A DNA stretch of 36,295 nt from Planctomycetaceae bacterium (GCA_016795075.1 JAEUIP010000011.1:1-36295), one strand, 5' to 3'. Counted from the stretch's first letter, positions 8,663 to 17,754 are shown. Numbers and translations: made by a program. The notes: generated by a model not told the origin, from the letters alone.

Positions 8663-8800
8663 GCTCTGTCACCATGTAATTCTGGGGTCGGTCGGTAACG
8701 TGGGCTGGGGGCAATTGCCGGAACGCCCTTTGGGTGCGTCGCACCATTGGCCCCTGACTCCTTTACCAAACCTAAAGTTTTGGCTGTGACAATGTACTAG
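8659..8800. repeat. Possible degenerate palindromic element between convergent genes
   Basis: Begins CTAGGCTCTGTC, identical over 12 nt to the left border of the repeat at 6821, and ends GTGACAATGTACTAG, an imperfect inverse of its own start. It contains a perfect GGTGCG-T-CGCACC hairpin and the palindrome GGCAATTGCC. It fills the whole gap between the propeller and glgC genes and supplies both TAG stop codons. The interior does not align clearly to the other two copies, so it may be a different or decayed element. It could serve as a bidirectional terminator. Confidence 0.4.
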
Positions 8801-10131
8801 TTGTGGTTCGTTGCATCGCCCTGCAATTTCATTGGCGACTTTTCGAAGAATGGGGCGCGGATGACGGATTTGGCAACTCGCGTTGTCGAACCACCCAGGC
8901 GTTCAATCCCCGCGCCCTTCGCGATCACAACGAGGCCGTTTTCGGAAACAGTCAACCCACGTTGCTGATCCAGCTGCGCATCGAAGCCAATTTCGACGTC
9001 GTTCGGAATTCGGACGTCCTTTTCGATGATCGCATTGCGGATTCTCGCGCCTGAGCCAACTTGAACGCGATCAAAGAGTACCGATCCTTCGATATGGGAA
9101 TAAGCTTCGATCCGGCAATCGGGACCGATGATGCTTCGCGTCACTTGAGCGCCCGAAATGATCGAACCGTTGCAGACCATGCTGTCAATCGCCAGTCCCG
9201 TGCGTGGGTCGGCTTGATCGGCCCGCGAACCAAAGACAAACTTCGGTGGCGGGCTGTTGACTTGATAGGTTCGAATCGGCCAATGCCCATCGTAGAGGTT
9301 CAGTTGCGGATCCACGCTGATCAAGTCCATGCTGGCTTCGTAGTATGCGTCCAACGTGCCCACGTCTCGCCAGTAGGGTTTGATCTTGCGATTCTCGTCT
9401 TCAAATGGAAACGCGTAGACGCGGCGGCTATCAATCACGGACGGAATAATGTTCTTGCCAAAATCGTGGGAGCTCCCCAATTGCGTCGCGTCTCGGCAGA
9501 GTTCCTCGAGCAGAAATTTGGCGTTGAACACATAGATGCCCATACTGGCTAGGCACAGGTCCGGTGAGCCAGGCATGGTCTGTGGGCACATGGGCTTTTC
9601 TTGAAAGCCGCGAATTCGATGTTGGGCGTCGATCTGCATGACTCCGAAGCCACGTGCCTCTTCCACCGAAACCGGCAACGCGCCGATGGTCAACTCGGCG
9701 CCCGTCTCGCGATGAAAGTTGATCATGTTGGCGTAGTTCATCTTGTAGATATGATCACCAGCCAGAATCACGATATAGTCCGGTCGCGACTTTTCGATGG
9801 CATAAATGTTTTGGTAAACCGCGTCGGCGGTTCCTTGATACCATTGCTGATCCACCCGTTGTTGTGGGGGAATGATATCGATCGATTCACCAAGTTCTCG
9901 GCAAAAGTACTTGTTCCAGGCCAAGTTGATGTGCCGGTCCAGACTCATGGCTTTGTACTGCGTCAGCAGCAAAATGGTGCGCAAGCCGCTATTGAGGCAG
10001 TTGGACAGCGTGAAATCGATGATGCGATAGATTCCACCAAAGGGAACGGCCGGTTTGGCCCGATCACGCGTCAGCGGTTCCAATCGAGTTCCGCGGCCTC
10101 CCGCCAAGACGACAGTTAAGACAGACTTCAT
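8797..10131 (-). CDS. glgC: Glucose-1-phosphate adenylyltransferase
   Basis: Makes ADP-glucose from glucose 1-phosphate and ATP, the committed step of bacterial glycogen synthesis. The 444-residue product has the nucleotide-binding LAGGRGTRLEPLT and KPAVPFGG (about 9-33), the family block FCRELGESIDIIPPQQR with QWYQGTADAVYQNIY, the sugar-binding GDHIYKMNY, and a C-terminal left-handed beta-helix (SIIGPDCRIEAYSHIEGSVLFDRVQVGSGARI and on). The ATG at 10131 is chosen because AGGAG lies 8 nt upstream; an in-frame GTG at 10140 is too close to that site. No glgA, glgB or glgP is visible nearby. Convergent with the upstream propeller gene. Confidence 0.96.
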   Translation of the reverse strand: MKSVLTVVLAGGRGTRLEPLTRDRAKPAVPFGGIYRIIDFTLSNCLNSGLRTILLLTQYKAMSLDRHINLAWNKYFCRELGESIDIIPPQQRVDQQWYQGTADAVYQNIYAIEKSRPDYIVILAGDHIYKMNYANMINFHRETGAELTIGALPVSVEEARGFGVMQIDAQHRIRGFQEKPMCPQTMPGSPDLCLASMGIYVFNAKFLLEELCRDATQLGSSHDFGKNIIPSVIDSRRVYAFPFEDENRKIKPYWRDVGTLDAYYEASMDLISVDPQLNLYDGHWPIRTYQVNSPPPKFVFGSRADQADPRTGLAIDSMVCNGSIISGAQVTRSIIGPDCRIEAYSHIEGSVLFDRVQVGSGARIRNAIIEKDVRIPNDVEIGFDAQLDQQRGLTVSENGLVVIAKGAGIERLGGSTTRVAKSVIRAPFFEKSPMKLQGDATNHN

Positions 10132-10234
10132 TGGCAGCACTCCTGGCCCAAACCCACTCCGTTACCACATGTCCGCGTCTCCGCGATTGTCCTTATTGTT
10201 TTCGCATATTTGGCGCAAGAAATAAACTGGGAAA

Positions 10235-10250
10235 CTGCCAGCAATGGCAG
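10235..10250 (-). terminator. Hairpin downstream of the thioredoxin-fold gene
   Basis: A perfect six-base-pair stem, CTGCCA and TGGCAG, with a four-base loop lies 28 nt after the stop of the upstream gene on this strand and is followed by TTTCCCAGTTTATTT. This is a plausible but short intrinsic terminator, also sitting upstream of glgC. Confidence 0.35.
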
Positions 10251-10277
10251 CCTGATCAAAATGGGTGAGGGTTATAC

Positions 10278-11870
10278 CTACCAGTCCACGCGGGAGCGTT
10301 GGGGTGCCGGGAGATAAAACTCGGCTTGCCGCCAACCGGATTGATTTGTCAGGGGATCGCGACCATGAAAAACCAGTCGGGCATTGCGACGTGGCGACTC
10401 CTGTGGATCGAGCAATGTCCCGTCCGCAGCGTCTGCCGGGATCCAGAGGTCCAGTTCCAACCACACGGAGTTGGTGACGTCCGGTGCTTTGAGATTGGGC
10501 CCGTCCACCGCTGACTCCCCCGTCGCATGAACTTGCGGCGAACTTCGGATCGAATGTTCGCTTTGTATCGCGGGCGAGGGATTCCATTCCAATTGGGGTT
10601 GGGTTTCCAAATCCCAGTCCCCGCGTTTGAGTTGCACATGCAGATAGAGCCGTGCCCAACGTCCGTGACTTTCGGCGGAACGACTATTGACCCACACGGG
10701 ATCGATTTGAATCGAGGCCGGGGGAACGGGTGTCGAGCGTGGCCAGTCCCGTGGTTCTTCGCCCAGGGAATGATCCGGAACTTCCGTGGCTTGCGATTCG
10801 ATGTCAAACAAAGGAAGCCCCAGAGTCTTGGGATCCCAGTTGCGTTCTTCCGACGGTGGCCAGGGATTTCGGAGCCGATTTGCCAGCCAAGCGTACGGGA
10901 CTTTTTTCTGATCGACGGCCGGTCGGTACTGGTCCAGCCACACTTGCCAAGTTGGCGAGGCGGTCGCGGATTGGTTGGCCAATTCCAAGTAATCCAACGA
11001 TCGTTGCAGATGCGTGGCGTCGGGCTGCTGAGCGGCGTTGGACAAGTCGAAGGCCAAGCGAAAGGCGACCGCCAAGCGAAACGCCCAGCGACCGTCGTCT
11101 GTATTGTGGAGGGCTTCCCGGTAGAAGCTAGTCACGATCGGCAAAATCGTATTGGCTTGTTCTGGCGAGGTCACAAACGCGTGTCGCAACAACTGATCGG
11201 CCAAGGGCTGGAGCGTGTCGAGCGTTGCCGATTCGAGCCGGCGTTTTTCGAATTCCGCGAGCAGCGGTGCGTGTGAATCACGCATCACGGCCGCATCGTC
11301 GCCGGCAACCTTGGTTGTGTCCGAACCGAACGTAGCTTGGTCGGGCTTGAGAGATAGTAGTTGGCGAGATAACTCGGCCAAAGTCAACCGCTCCTGGATG
11401 ATGTGCCCCTGAGCGTCCATGAGCGTGGCCGTTGGGAAGTCGATACTATCCGACGAGTGTATTGCCTCCAGCAACGGATCGTGAAGCAACAACCAGGGCC
11501 AGGCGGTTTCCTCGCATAGCAATGCCGCGCGTCCGGAATGTTGTTCGTGTGCGATGGCCACGACATGAATTTGGCCAGCCGCAGCGGCCGGTTGTAGCTG
11601 TTGTTGCCACAGCGGTAACATCCGTTGAGTGGCCGATGACCACGAGGCGATGTGGATCACCACAAGTGGTCGACCACCGAAGTCTCGCTCGCTGTACCAG
11701 CGGTTTGTACCAATCGCCGGCAAGTCAAAACTTGACGGGGTCGGCCGTGATTCTCCAACCGTTTGGGCGCGGAGGGGAATGGTCGATATCGAAATTGCGA
11801 ACGTTGCGCAAAGCAAACACAACAGCCAGCCCATCAAAGATGACGGCTGGCTGCTGCGGAGCTTGCTCAT
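10278..11870 (-). CDS. Exported thioredoxin-fold (TlpA-like) protein without CxxC
   Basis: 530-residue protein with a signal peptide (MGWLLCLLCATFAISISTIPLRAQ). The next about 150 residues look like a TlpA/redoxin domain: FDLPAIGTNRWYSERDFGGRPLVVIHIASW, IHVVAIAHE, a WPWLLLHDP segment, then FPTATLMDAQGHII. At the position of the usual WCxxC the sequence is WSSATQ, so both redox cysteines are missing and it cannot work as a disulfide reductase. The remaining 350 residues (Trp-rich, with a YLHVQLKRGDWDLE beta-like section) match nothing I recognise. The start is uncertain: ATG 11870 is chosen for the signal peptide, and ATG 11909 is possible. It lies 65 nt behind the cpaE-like gene on the same strand and may share its transcript. 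Confidence 0.65.
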   Translation of the reverse strand: MSKLRSSQPSSLMGWLLCLLCATFAISISTIPLRAQTVGESRPTPSSFDLPAIGTNRWYSERDFGGRPLVVIHIASWSSATQRMLPLWQQQLQPAAAAGQIHVVAIAHEQHSGRAALLCEETAWPWLLLHDPLLEAIHSSDSIDFPTATLMDAQGHIIQERLTLAELSRQLLSLKPDQATFGSDTTKVAGDDAAVMRDSHAPLLAEFEKRRLESATLDTLQPLADQLLRHAFVTSPEQANTILPIVTSFYREALHNTDDGRWAFRLAVAFRLAFDLSNAAQQPDATHLQRSLDYLELANQSATASPTWQVWLDQYRPAVDQKKVPYAWLANRLRNPWPPSEERNWDPKTLGLPLFDIESQATEVPDHSLGEEPRDWPRSTPVPPASIQIDPVWVNSRSAESHGRWARLYLHVQLKRGDWDLETQPQLEWNPSPAIQSEHSIRSSPQVHATGESAVDGPNLKAPDVTNSVWLELDLWIPADAADGTLLDPQESPRRNARLVFHGRDPLTNQSGWRQAEFYLPAPQRSRVDW

Positions 11871-11935
11871 GGGGAACAAACGGCGTGCAGACGGAGGTGG
11901 GCAACTCATGGCTCCCCAGTCTACACCAAATTTTG

Positions 11936-13138
11936 CTACTTTCGAGACAGGAAGCCCAACCATTGCTTTTTGTTCGTCGCCGGACCAACTTCAGCGGGGA
12001 CCGCCGGTTTTTGCACATTGAACAGCGAATTGGTCAAGTTCATAAAGGTTTGCGTGATCGCCGCTTGGGGAGCTTGCATCACCAACGGGACCCCATTGTT
12101 TCGAACGGCTGCCATGGTTTGATAGTCGTTGGGGATTTGTGCGTAAAAGGCCTGGCCAATGGTTTCTTCGGCCTTCTTGACACTGATTTGGTTCGACTGC
12201 AAATTGCAACGATTGACGATTACCTTGACTTTTTCTTTCAGGCCATGGTATTCGTCAAAGGACATCAACAAACGCACCACATTTCGCAAACACGGCAAGT
12301 CCAATTGAGTGACTAGCAAAATGTGGTCGGCAAAATTGAGTGCGACCAAGTCGACTGGGGTATAGCTTTTTGAAGTATCGATCACCAAGTGTGAGAACGC
12401 CGACTTGAGCACGCTCAACACGCGTCCCAAATTGTCGGGTGTCACCACCTCGTTATCCAACAGCGAGACCGGACGAGGCAACAGGTAGACCCCCGACTCG
12501 TGCCGCGTCATCGACCGCTTCATCAACGAGAGGTCCAATCGGCTGACATTGCTGGCAACGTCGATCAATGTGTATTCTGGTATACAATCCAACAAGATGT
12601 CGGCGTCGCCCACGCTAAGATCGAGATCCACGAGCGCGACACTGTTGACAGGATCTTGAGCCAAGTAGGCTGCGATGTTGACCGCCATGCTGGTCGCGCC
12701 AACGCCGCCCGTGACTCCCGCAACCGCAATCACGCCACTTGTGGTGTTCTGCGTTTTCTGGATCTTTGTACCGCAGACGCGGGGAACGGCTTCCGCCAAG
12801 TCCGACATGTCGACCGGCAGATTCAGAAACTCGCCGGCACCCGCACGCATGGTTTCCAAAATCGTTGGGCCGTCGTTGCGGTCGCTGACCGCGATGATGG
12901 CTACATCCGGCAATTGCCCACGGATCTTGCGAACCAAGGCCAACGCTTGCGCGTAATCTTCATCGATACCGATCACGACCAGGTCGGGAGTGGATGCTCC
13001 GATGGCGTCGTTCAACGCGCTGTAGGACGAGCATTCTGCGTCCAAAAAAAGGTAGCCCATCGAACTCAGCATCTTGCTGAGGCTCTCTCGGACCGTTTTC
13101 TTGGGCTCACACAGGACGAATTTTAGGTGACTGCTCAT
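11936..13138 (-). CDS. cpaE: CpaE/TadZ-like pilus assembly ATPase-fold protein
   Basis: Localisation factor of Tad/Flp pilus or type II secretion-like machines. The 400-residue protein has an N-terminal receiver-like domain (about 5-125; FVLCEPKKTVRESLSKML, DLVVIGID) and a MinD/ParA-type domain (about 135-380). The P-loop reads VTGGVGATS: both the deviant-Walker Lys before GG and the Lys before Thr are replaced (Thr, Ala), as often seen in this subfamily. Nucleotide hydrolysis is therefore doubtful. ALVDLDLSVGDADILLD is the typical Walker A' and SMOOTH-like segment. It follows the secretin gene by 103 nt on the same strand, fitting a Tad-like operon, but no CpaF, TadB or TadC gene is present in the window. 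Confidence 0.85.
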   Translation of the reverse strand: MSSHLKFVLCEPKKTVRESLSKMLSSMGYLFLDAECSSYSALNDAIGASTPDLVVIGIDEDYAQALALVRKIRGQLPDVAIIAVSDRNDGPTILETMRAGAGEFLNLPVDMSDLAEAVPRVCGTKIQKTQNTTSGVIAVAGVTGGVGATSMAVNIAAYLAQDPVNSVALVDLDLSVGDADILLDCIPEYTLIDVASNVSRLDLSLMKRSMTRHESGVYLLPRPVSLLDNEVVTPDNLGRVLSVLKSAFSHLVIDTSKSYTPVDLVALNFADHILLVTQLDLPCLRNVVRLLMSFDEYHGLKEKVKVIVNRCNLQSNQISVKKAEETIGQAFYAQIPNDYQTMAAVRNNGVPLVMQAPQAAITQTFMNLTNSLFNVQKPAVPAEVGPATNKKQWLGFLSRK

Positions 13139-13241
13139 GCTTGGATCTCAACGCTGTTGGATTGCTTGAATGAAACGGGAGTTGAATTCGGCTCGGCAGC
13201 GAGAAACGATGGATTGACCAACCCATGCTCGCGAACGACGT

Positions 13242-14870
13242 TTAGCGACGATTCCCGGCGCCAAACGGTAGATTTGCCTGTTGCGGACCGTTCGAACCTG
13301 TCGCACGCGGGCTGGTGTTCCTGGCGCTGGGGCTATTTCCAGGAACCTCGTTCATCATCGGCGGCGCGTCACCATTGATGGGAGTTTCGTAAGTCGCCGG
13401 GCTCATACCTTCGTGCATGCTCCCTTGGAAGTTGGTTTGGGTTGTGACGGGATCACAGCGAGGCACTTCGACATAACCGCGTCCGTAGAACTCTTTGTTA
13501 AGCGGCTCTTGCGAGTTCTGACCTGGGCCGTGAGTTGGCAACAACGACGGATCCACTTCACCGATAAAGTTTGGCGTTGCGATCACCAACAACTCGGTCT
13601 CGGCCATTTCGTCGCGATTCTTGGAGAACGCAGGGCCAATCCACGGAGCGTGCATCAGTCCTGGAAGACCGCGTTTCGTCGTCTTGGCCTGCTCCTTCAC
13701 CACACCGGCGATGGCCAGAGTGTGCCCCGCAGTCATTTCCGCGGCGACGTTCGTACGGCTAACCGTAAACCCAGGCGTGTTGGTGTCCCCGGAAAGCCCT
13801 TGAGCTAACTGAGATACTTCATATCGCAAATCGATTCGCATCCGTCCGTCGCCCAATGCGATAGGAAGGAAGTCCACTTTCGTTCCAAACGGACGAAATT
13901 CAACGGTGGCCACGCCCAAGCCGCCATTAACCAGAATTGGAATTTCACCACCCGAAAGAAATTCGGCGGGCCGACCATTGAGCGTCACAATGGTTGGTTC
14001 GTCGACCAATCGAGCCGCATCGTGCTGTTCCAAAAATTCAATGGCGGTCGTCAGCTGGGAATTGCCGCGAATAATGTTGGTGCGAACCGTGTCGCCACCG
14101 GTCGCAAAGATTTGGCCATCCGAGTCGACCATGGTCGGAGTCAGCTGATTCCCGGCTGGGTTCGGGATGTAGCCTCGGGCTTGGTTGGCGGCCATATCGA
14201 TTAGGTCCCCCGCGCCTTGCATGATTGCGAAGCGGTTGTTCGAGAATTGCCAATCGGCACCAATTCGCCGCAGCTTCGTTCGCGAGACCTCGTAGATTTT
14301 CATCTTGAGCGCAATGTTCTGAGCGCCCGACACCTGCAAGTTCTGAAAGACATTTTCAGAAAACTGCATGGCCACATCGACGACTTGAGCGGCCATTTCG
14401 GGACTCGGCACAGTGCCCACCAAAACGATGGATTCTTTGAGTGGACGAACCGTGACGTTGGCGGTCGGAAACGTGTGATTGATGACGGCTTGCAATTGGC
14501 GAACGTCACTAACGACATTGACTTCGACGGTGTAACTGCGTTCGTTGACGTCAATCAATCCGATTCCCGTCACACCGGCTTGCAACGCGCGGATCAAGAT
14601 TTGATCTTTGGCCAAAGGAGTCGCGCTGATGATCGACGGATCTTCGATCACGACGCGAGGGATACTGTGTGGCATCGTGATCAGACGGCTGGAGCCTAAA
14701 ACGATTTCGATCGATTCGAAATCGCCCTTCACTTTGACTTCGCCGGGGGCCAATCCAGTGTTCGGCATTTGCTGGCCATATTGACCGTACACAGAACTGG
14801 AAACGCATGCCAGGACGATCATCCCGGTCATCGCTGCACGCCGTAAGAAATTACGAAACGACCACTTCAT
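13242..14870 (-). CDS. cpaC: Tad/Flp-type secretin CpaC/RcpA
   Basis: Outer-membrane secretin subunit for a Tad pilus or related type II/III secretion channel, 542 residues. A signal peptide (MTGMIVLACVSSSVYGQ) precedes the pilus-secretin N-terminal domain (about 47-118; SRLITMPHSIPRVVIEDPSI). A BON-like domain follows (about 120-175), then the secretin core (about 185-460) with LVDEPTIVTLNGRPAEFLSGGEIP, the VEFRPFGTKVDFLP block and the late motif TTKRGLPGLMHAPWIGPAFSKN. A Gln/Asn/Pro-rich tail closes it. The ATG at 14870 is preceded by AAGGA at a 7-nt spacing; the longer frame to 14918 has none. First gene of the cpaC-cpaE-like cluster. Confidence 0.92.
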   Translation of the reverse strand: MKWSFRNFLRRAAMTGMIVLACVSSSVYGQYGQQMPNTGLAPGEVKVKGDFESIEIVLGSSRLITMPHSIPRVVIEDPSIISATPLAKDQILIRALQAGVTGIGLIDVNERSYTVEVNVVSDVRQLQAVINHTFPTANVTVRPLKESIVLVGTVPSPEMAAQVVDVAMQFSENVFQNLQVSGAQNIALKMKIYEVSRTKLRRIGADWQFSNNRFAIMQGAGDLIDMAANQARGYIPNPAGNQLTPTMVDSDGQIFATGGDTVRTNIIRGNSQLTTAIEFLEQHDAARLVDEPTIVTLNGRPAEFLSGGEIPILVNGGLGVATVEFRPFGTKVDFLPIALGDGRMRIDLRYEVSQLAQGLSGDTNTPGFTVSRTNVAAEMTAGHTLAIAGVVKEQAKTTKRGLPGLMHAPWIGPAFSKNRDEMAETELLVIATPNFIGEVDPSLLPTHGPGQNSQEPLNKEFYGRGYVEVPRCDPVTTQTNFQGSMHEGMSPATYETPINGDAPPMMNEVPGNSPSARNTSPRATGSNGPQQANLPFGAGNRR

Positions 14871-15062
14871 TGGAACTTCCTTGGATCTGCGATTTTGATG
14901 CAGTGTGACCGCAAACAACCGAATAATCCGGCTATCCGCTACCGTCTGGAAGTTCTATCGAGTGAATACAATCCCCACGTTGAGATTATTGCGAACGAAC
15001 GGCAAATGGTCTCTCAATACCGTAGTTTACCTAGATTGACTTTCGCGACGGCCGTGAATTCG

Positions 15063-15650
15063 TTAACACGATCCCAGATCCGTCATACATTCAATTTCTA
15101 ACTTCAAACGGCGAATGATCCGACTGCGGGCGGCATAAATCGATCCCGCACTTTTGCCTAGCGCGTTGGCCACCGACTCGATCGATTCGCCTAGAACGGC
15201 AGTCCGCCAAAACGACTCCCATGTTGTCGCTTCGAACTCACCAGCAATCGCTTGGGCCGCCGTGTGAAAGAGTTGCTTGCGGTATTCGTGTTCCAAGAGT
15301 CGCTCGTTTTCGGGCTGTTGCAATTGGTCGAGAGCCAAGCCCTGATCTTCGCCCCCCAGACCGCGATCCTGTGGTGCCCGTTGAAGGGCATTCAGCGCGG
15401 CGTTGCGAGTGACCTGCTCCAACCAGGTGCGGAACCGGGCTCGATTGGGGTCGTACGGGCGTTTGGCCAATGACCGGGCGACCGAAAACAGGACTTGCTG
15501 CGCCGCATCCTCGGCGTCGTTGCAACTCAGCCCTTTGCGTAACAACGACCTGACGATCACCGGGTAGTACAGTTCCACAAACGCCTGCCAGGCTTCGTGG
15601 TCGTCCACATTCCTAAGTCGGTGAATCAAGCTAAGTTGGGTGGTCAGCAT
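15063..15650 (-). CDS. ECF-type RNA polymerase sigma factor
   Basis: 195-residue group 4 sigma factor. Region 2 is HEAWQAFVELYYPVIVRSLLRKGLSCNDAEDAAQQVLFSV with the core-binding and -10 recognition helix (FRTWLEQVTRNAALNAL). Region 4 ends in the helix-turn-helix GESIESVANALGKSAGSIYAARSRIIRRL. It looks like the planctomycete type of ECF factor. No separate anti-sigma gene is adjacent. The divergent kinase, however, carries an HxxxCxxC zinc motif typical of anti-sigma N-termini, so the two may work together. The ATG at 15650 is chosen because it starts directly at the region 2 helix; a longer frame adds an unconserved stretch. Confidence 0.88.
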   Translation of the reverse strand: MLTTQLSLIHRLRNVDDHEAWQAFVELYYPVIVRSLLRKGLSCNDAEDAAQQVLFSVARSLAKRPYDPNRARFRTWLEQVTRNAALNALQRAPQDRGLGGEDQGLALDQLQQPENERLLEHEYRKQLFHTAAQAIAGEFEATTWESFWRTAVLGESIESVANALGKSAGSIYAARSRIIRRLKLEIECMTDLGSC

Positions 15651-15927
15651 GCTCACTATCCTAATCGCTGTCTTCGGGTCCGGGAGCCGGTTTCGCGTCC
15701 ACAACTTGTGGGAAAGCGATACAAAAGTTCTGCGTGACGCGGCCAAAACGCCGGCGCCGCCTGGGGAGGCTCTCGTTTTTCGCCGGGGGTGGGGAGACGG
15801 CCCAATTATGGATTGGGAAAAAAACGATAAGTTGTGTCAGAAATTCAAGGGAACCGTGTATAAAAGAGAGGAAAGTCCTGCTGTTCGTTGACGACCGAAG
15901 ATTCGCTTGACCGTGAGTTGTCCACCC

Positions 15928-17754
15928 ATGCCCCCTGCCGTTGATCCATATTGCGGTTTGACCGAGCGATTTCTCGCGGGGGATACGACCGACGCGGAGT
16001 TGACGGTTATGGAAACGCATCTGGAAACATGCATGACCTGTCGTCGTCGAGTGGAGACGGAGTCGGCCAGTTCTGAGTTTTGGCGCGAGACCCGTCGTTT
16101 TCTCGCGTCGCAAGAGACACGGTTTGATCCACCGATGCGAAAACTGGAGCTCGGGCCGGTTCTGCTCGACTCTCTATTTAGTTCGGAGTCGGAATCATGC
16201 CGACCAACTTCGGTCGCGAATCCAGAGTTCGACTCGGCAGGGGGTGCGGATTGGCGGAGCAGCCGCCACGACAGTCTTTCTCAGTGGCTCGACCCCACGA
16301 CGACTCCCAATTCGTTGGGTCGTATCGGCAAATACGAGGTCGAGAAAATTATTGGCCAGGGCGGAATGGGCTTGGTATTGGCCGCGATGGACACGGAGTT
16401 GCAGCGGCCGGTTGCCATCAAGACGATTGCCAACTTCTTGGCAAACTCGGAACAACAGCAACGGTTGATCCGCGAGGCTCGGACCATCGCCGGCTTGAGG
16501 CATCCGCATATCATGCCGATCTACGCGATCGAAAAATGGCGCGACGTTCCGATTCTAATCATGCCTTTGATCCAAGGTGGAACGCTCTATCATGCGGCTC
16601 CGAAATTGAACTTGACAATGGAAGACATTCTTCACGTGGGTGCTCAACTCTCCCAAGCTCTCGATTGTCTGCATCGAGTCGGAATCATTCACCGCGATCT
16701 GAAGCCCTCCAACATCCTGTTGCAAGATAGCGTGCGACACGTGCTACTATCGGATTTTGGGCTCGCGCGAACCGGAAGTGACTGTACCTTGACCGGGTCC
16801 AATGTCGTGGCCGGGACGCCCCACTTTATGTCTCCCGAGCAGTCGCGGGGGGATCGACTGGATCATCGATCGGATCTGTTCAGTTTAGGTAGTCTGTTGT
16901 TTTGGCTTTGTACAGGTGAATTGCCGTTTGCTGGATACAGTCAATTCGAAACCATGACCAACGTCGTGAATAAGGAACCAAATTACCAACTCTTGCAGGA
17001 CCGCCAGGTTCCTGAGTTGGTGCAGCAATTGATCAAAGGGCTCTTGGCGAAAAATCCAGACCACCGATGGCAAAACAGTCACCAAGTCGGCGAGCTAATG
17101 AACGCTTGTTTAGCGAACTTGCAGAATCCCACGGCCAAGATTCCCTTTGCCTTGGCCAATCCGGGACCATGTGCTGCCGAACCCCAGAACGCCGCGTTGG
17201 CAACAAGTTCCGTGCCTTTCCAGTGGTGGACCAAATCGGTAAGCCTCCATCTGACGGCCTTGGTGTGTGTACTGGCGTTGGTGTTGTTCGGAGTTGTCGT
17301 CTGGCAGCCTTGGGCCAGTCTTCGCGAACCGAGTGCGACCAGGGAGTTCTCGCTTCCTGGTGCAGAAAATCTACCAAAGAGCGAGGTTGGCGATTCGTCG
17401 GCAGGGTCGATCCAGTTGGCCTTCCCCGAGGTGCGCTCCGAACGGGACAGCGGTCTAGACGAACTGGACCGACTGGTTATTATCGAGGAAATGCAGGCTG
17501 GAAAAAACGTGCTCTATTGGCTGAGACGTTTGGCGAATTCGTCGGTCGACGCGGTGCCGGAAGAAGTTTTGCCGATCGTGCAAGAACTTGCCGCGCACGA
17601 GAACCCAATCGCGCGCGAACTAGCCAGCGTCATTTTGAACAAGAGTCCATTCCAAGAAATTAGAACCGAGGATCGGAATTCACCTTTCCCGTCCGAAGTC
17701 GGAATCCACAACCCATTTATCGAGGTCCATGACGAGGAGAATGGCAATGATTGA
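15928..17754 (+). CDS. Membrane Ser/Thr protein kinase with anti-sigma-like zinc motif
   Basis: 608-residue Hanks-type kinase. Residues 5-60 hold HLETCMTC (His31, Cys35, Cys38), the pattern of zinc-binding anti-sigma domains. The kinase domain spans about 134-395: GQGGMG loop (143-148), catalytic Lys165 in PVAIKTI, HRDLKPSN (255-262), DFGLAR (276-281) and SPEQ (302-305). One membrane helix (about 441-460, LTALVCVLALVLFGVVVW) places the last about 150 residues outside the cytoplasm, and the chain ends NPFIEVHDEENGND. Starts at TTG 15907 and GTG 15913 are possible; ATG 15928 is the simplest choice. The 3' end overlaps the SHD1-protein gene by 8 nt. It probably acts with the divergent ECF sigma factor. 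Confidence 0.9.
   Translation: MPPAVDPYCGLTERFLAGDTTDAELTVMETHLETCMTCRRRVETESASSEFWRETRRFLASQETRFDPPMRKLELGPVLLDSLFSSESESCRPTSVANPEFDSAGGADWRSSRHDSLSQWLDPTTTPNSLGRIGKYEVEKIIGQGGMGLVLAAMDTELQRPVAIKTIANFLANSEQQQRLIREARTIAGLRHPHIMPIYAIEKWRDVPILIMPLIQGGTLYHAAPKLNLTMEDILHVGAQLSQALDCLHRVGIIHRDLKPSNILLQDSVRHVLLSDFGLARTGSDCTLTGSNVVAGTPHFMSPEQSRGDRLDHRSDLFSLGSLLFWLCTGELPFAGYSQFETMTNVVNKEPNYQLLQDRQVPELVQQLIKGLLAKNPDHRWQNSHQVGELMNACLANLQNPTAKIPFALANPGPCAAEPQNAALATSSVPFQWWTKSVSLHLTALVCVLALVLFGVVVWQPWASLREPSATREFSLPGAENLPKSEVGDSSAGSIQLAFPEVRSERDSGLDELDRLVIIEEMQAGKNVLYWLRRLANSSVDAVPEEVLPIVQELAAHENPIARELASVILNKSPFQEIRTEDRNSPFPSEVGIHNPFIEVHDEENGND

Noticed and set aside
10527..11276. 249-codon plus-strand frame
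   Set aside because: Antisense to the thioredoxin-fold gene; no signal peptide, domain or ribosome site.
11432..12316. 294-codon plus-strand frame
   Set aside because: Runs antisense across the border of the thioredoxin-fold and cpaE-like genes; no family features.
12500..13126. 208-codon plus-strand frame
   Set aside because: Antisense to the cpaE-like gene; composition is a mirror of the real coding strand.
14895..15101. 68-codon plus-strand frame between the secretin and sigma factor genes
   Set aside because: Overlaps the sigma factor 3' end, has no ribosome site and no recognisable motif. The region more likely holds the secretin promoter.
15640..15891. 83-codon plus-strand frame upstream of the kinase
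   Set aside because: Overlaps the sigma factor start and the divergent promoter region; biased composition without domain features.
15855..15900. GGGAACC followed by an A-rich spacer, resembling an ECF -35 element upstream of the kinase
   Set aside because: The downstream half is not convincing and the recognition sequence of this sigma factor is unknown.
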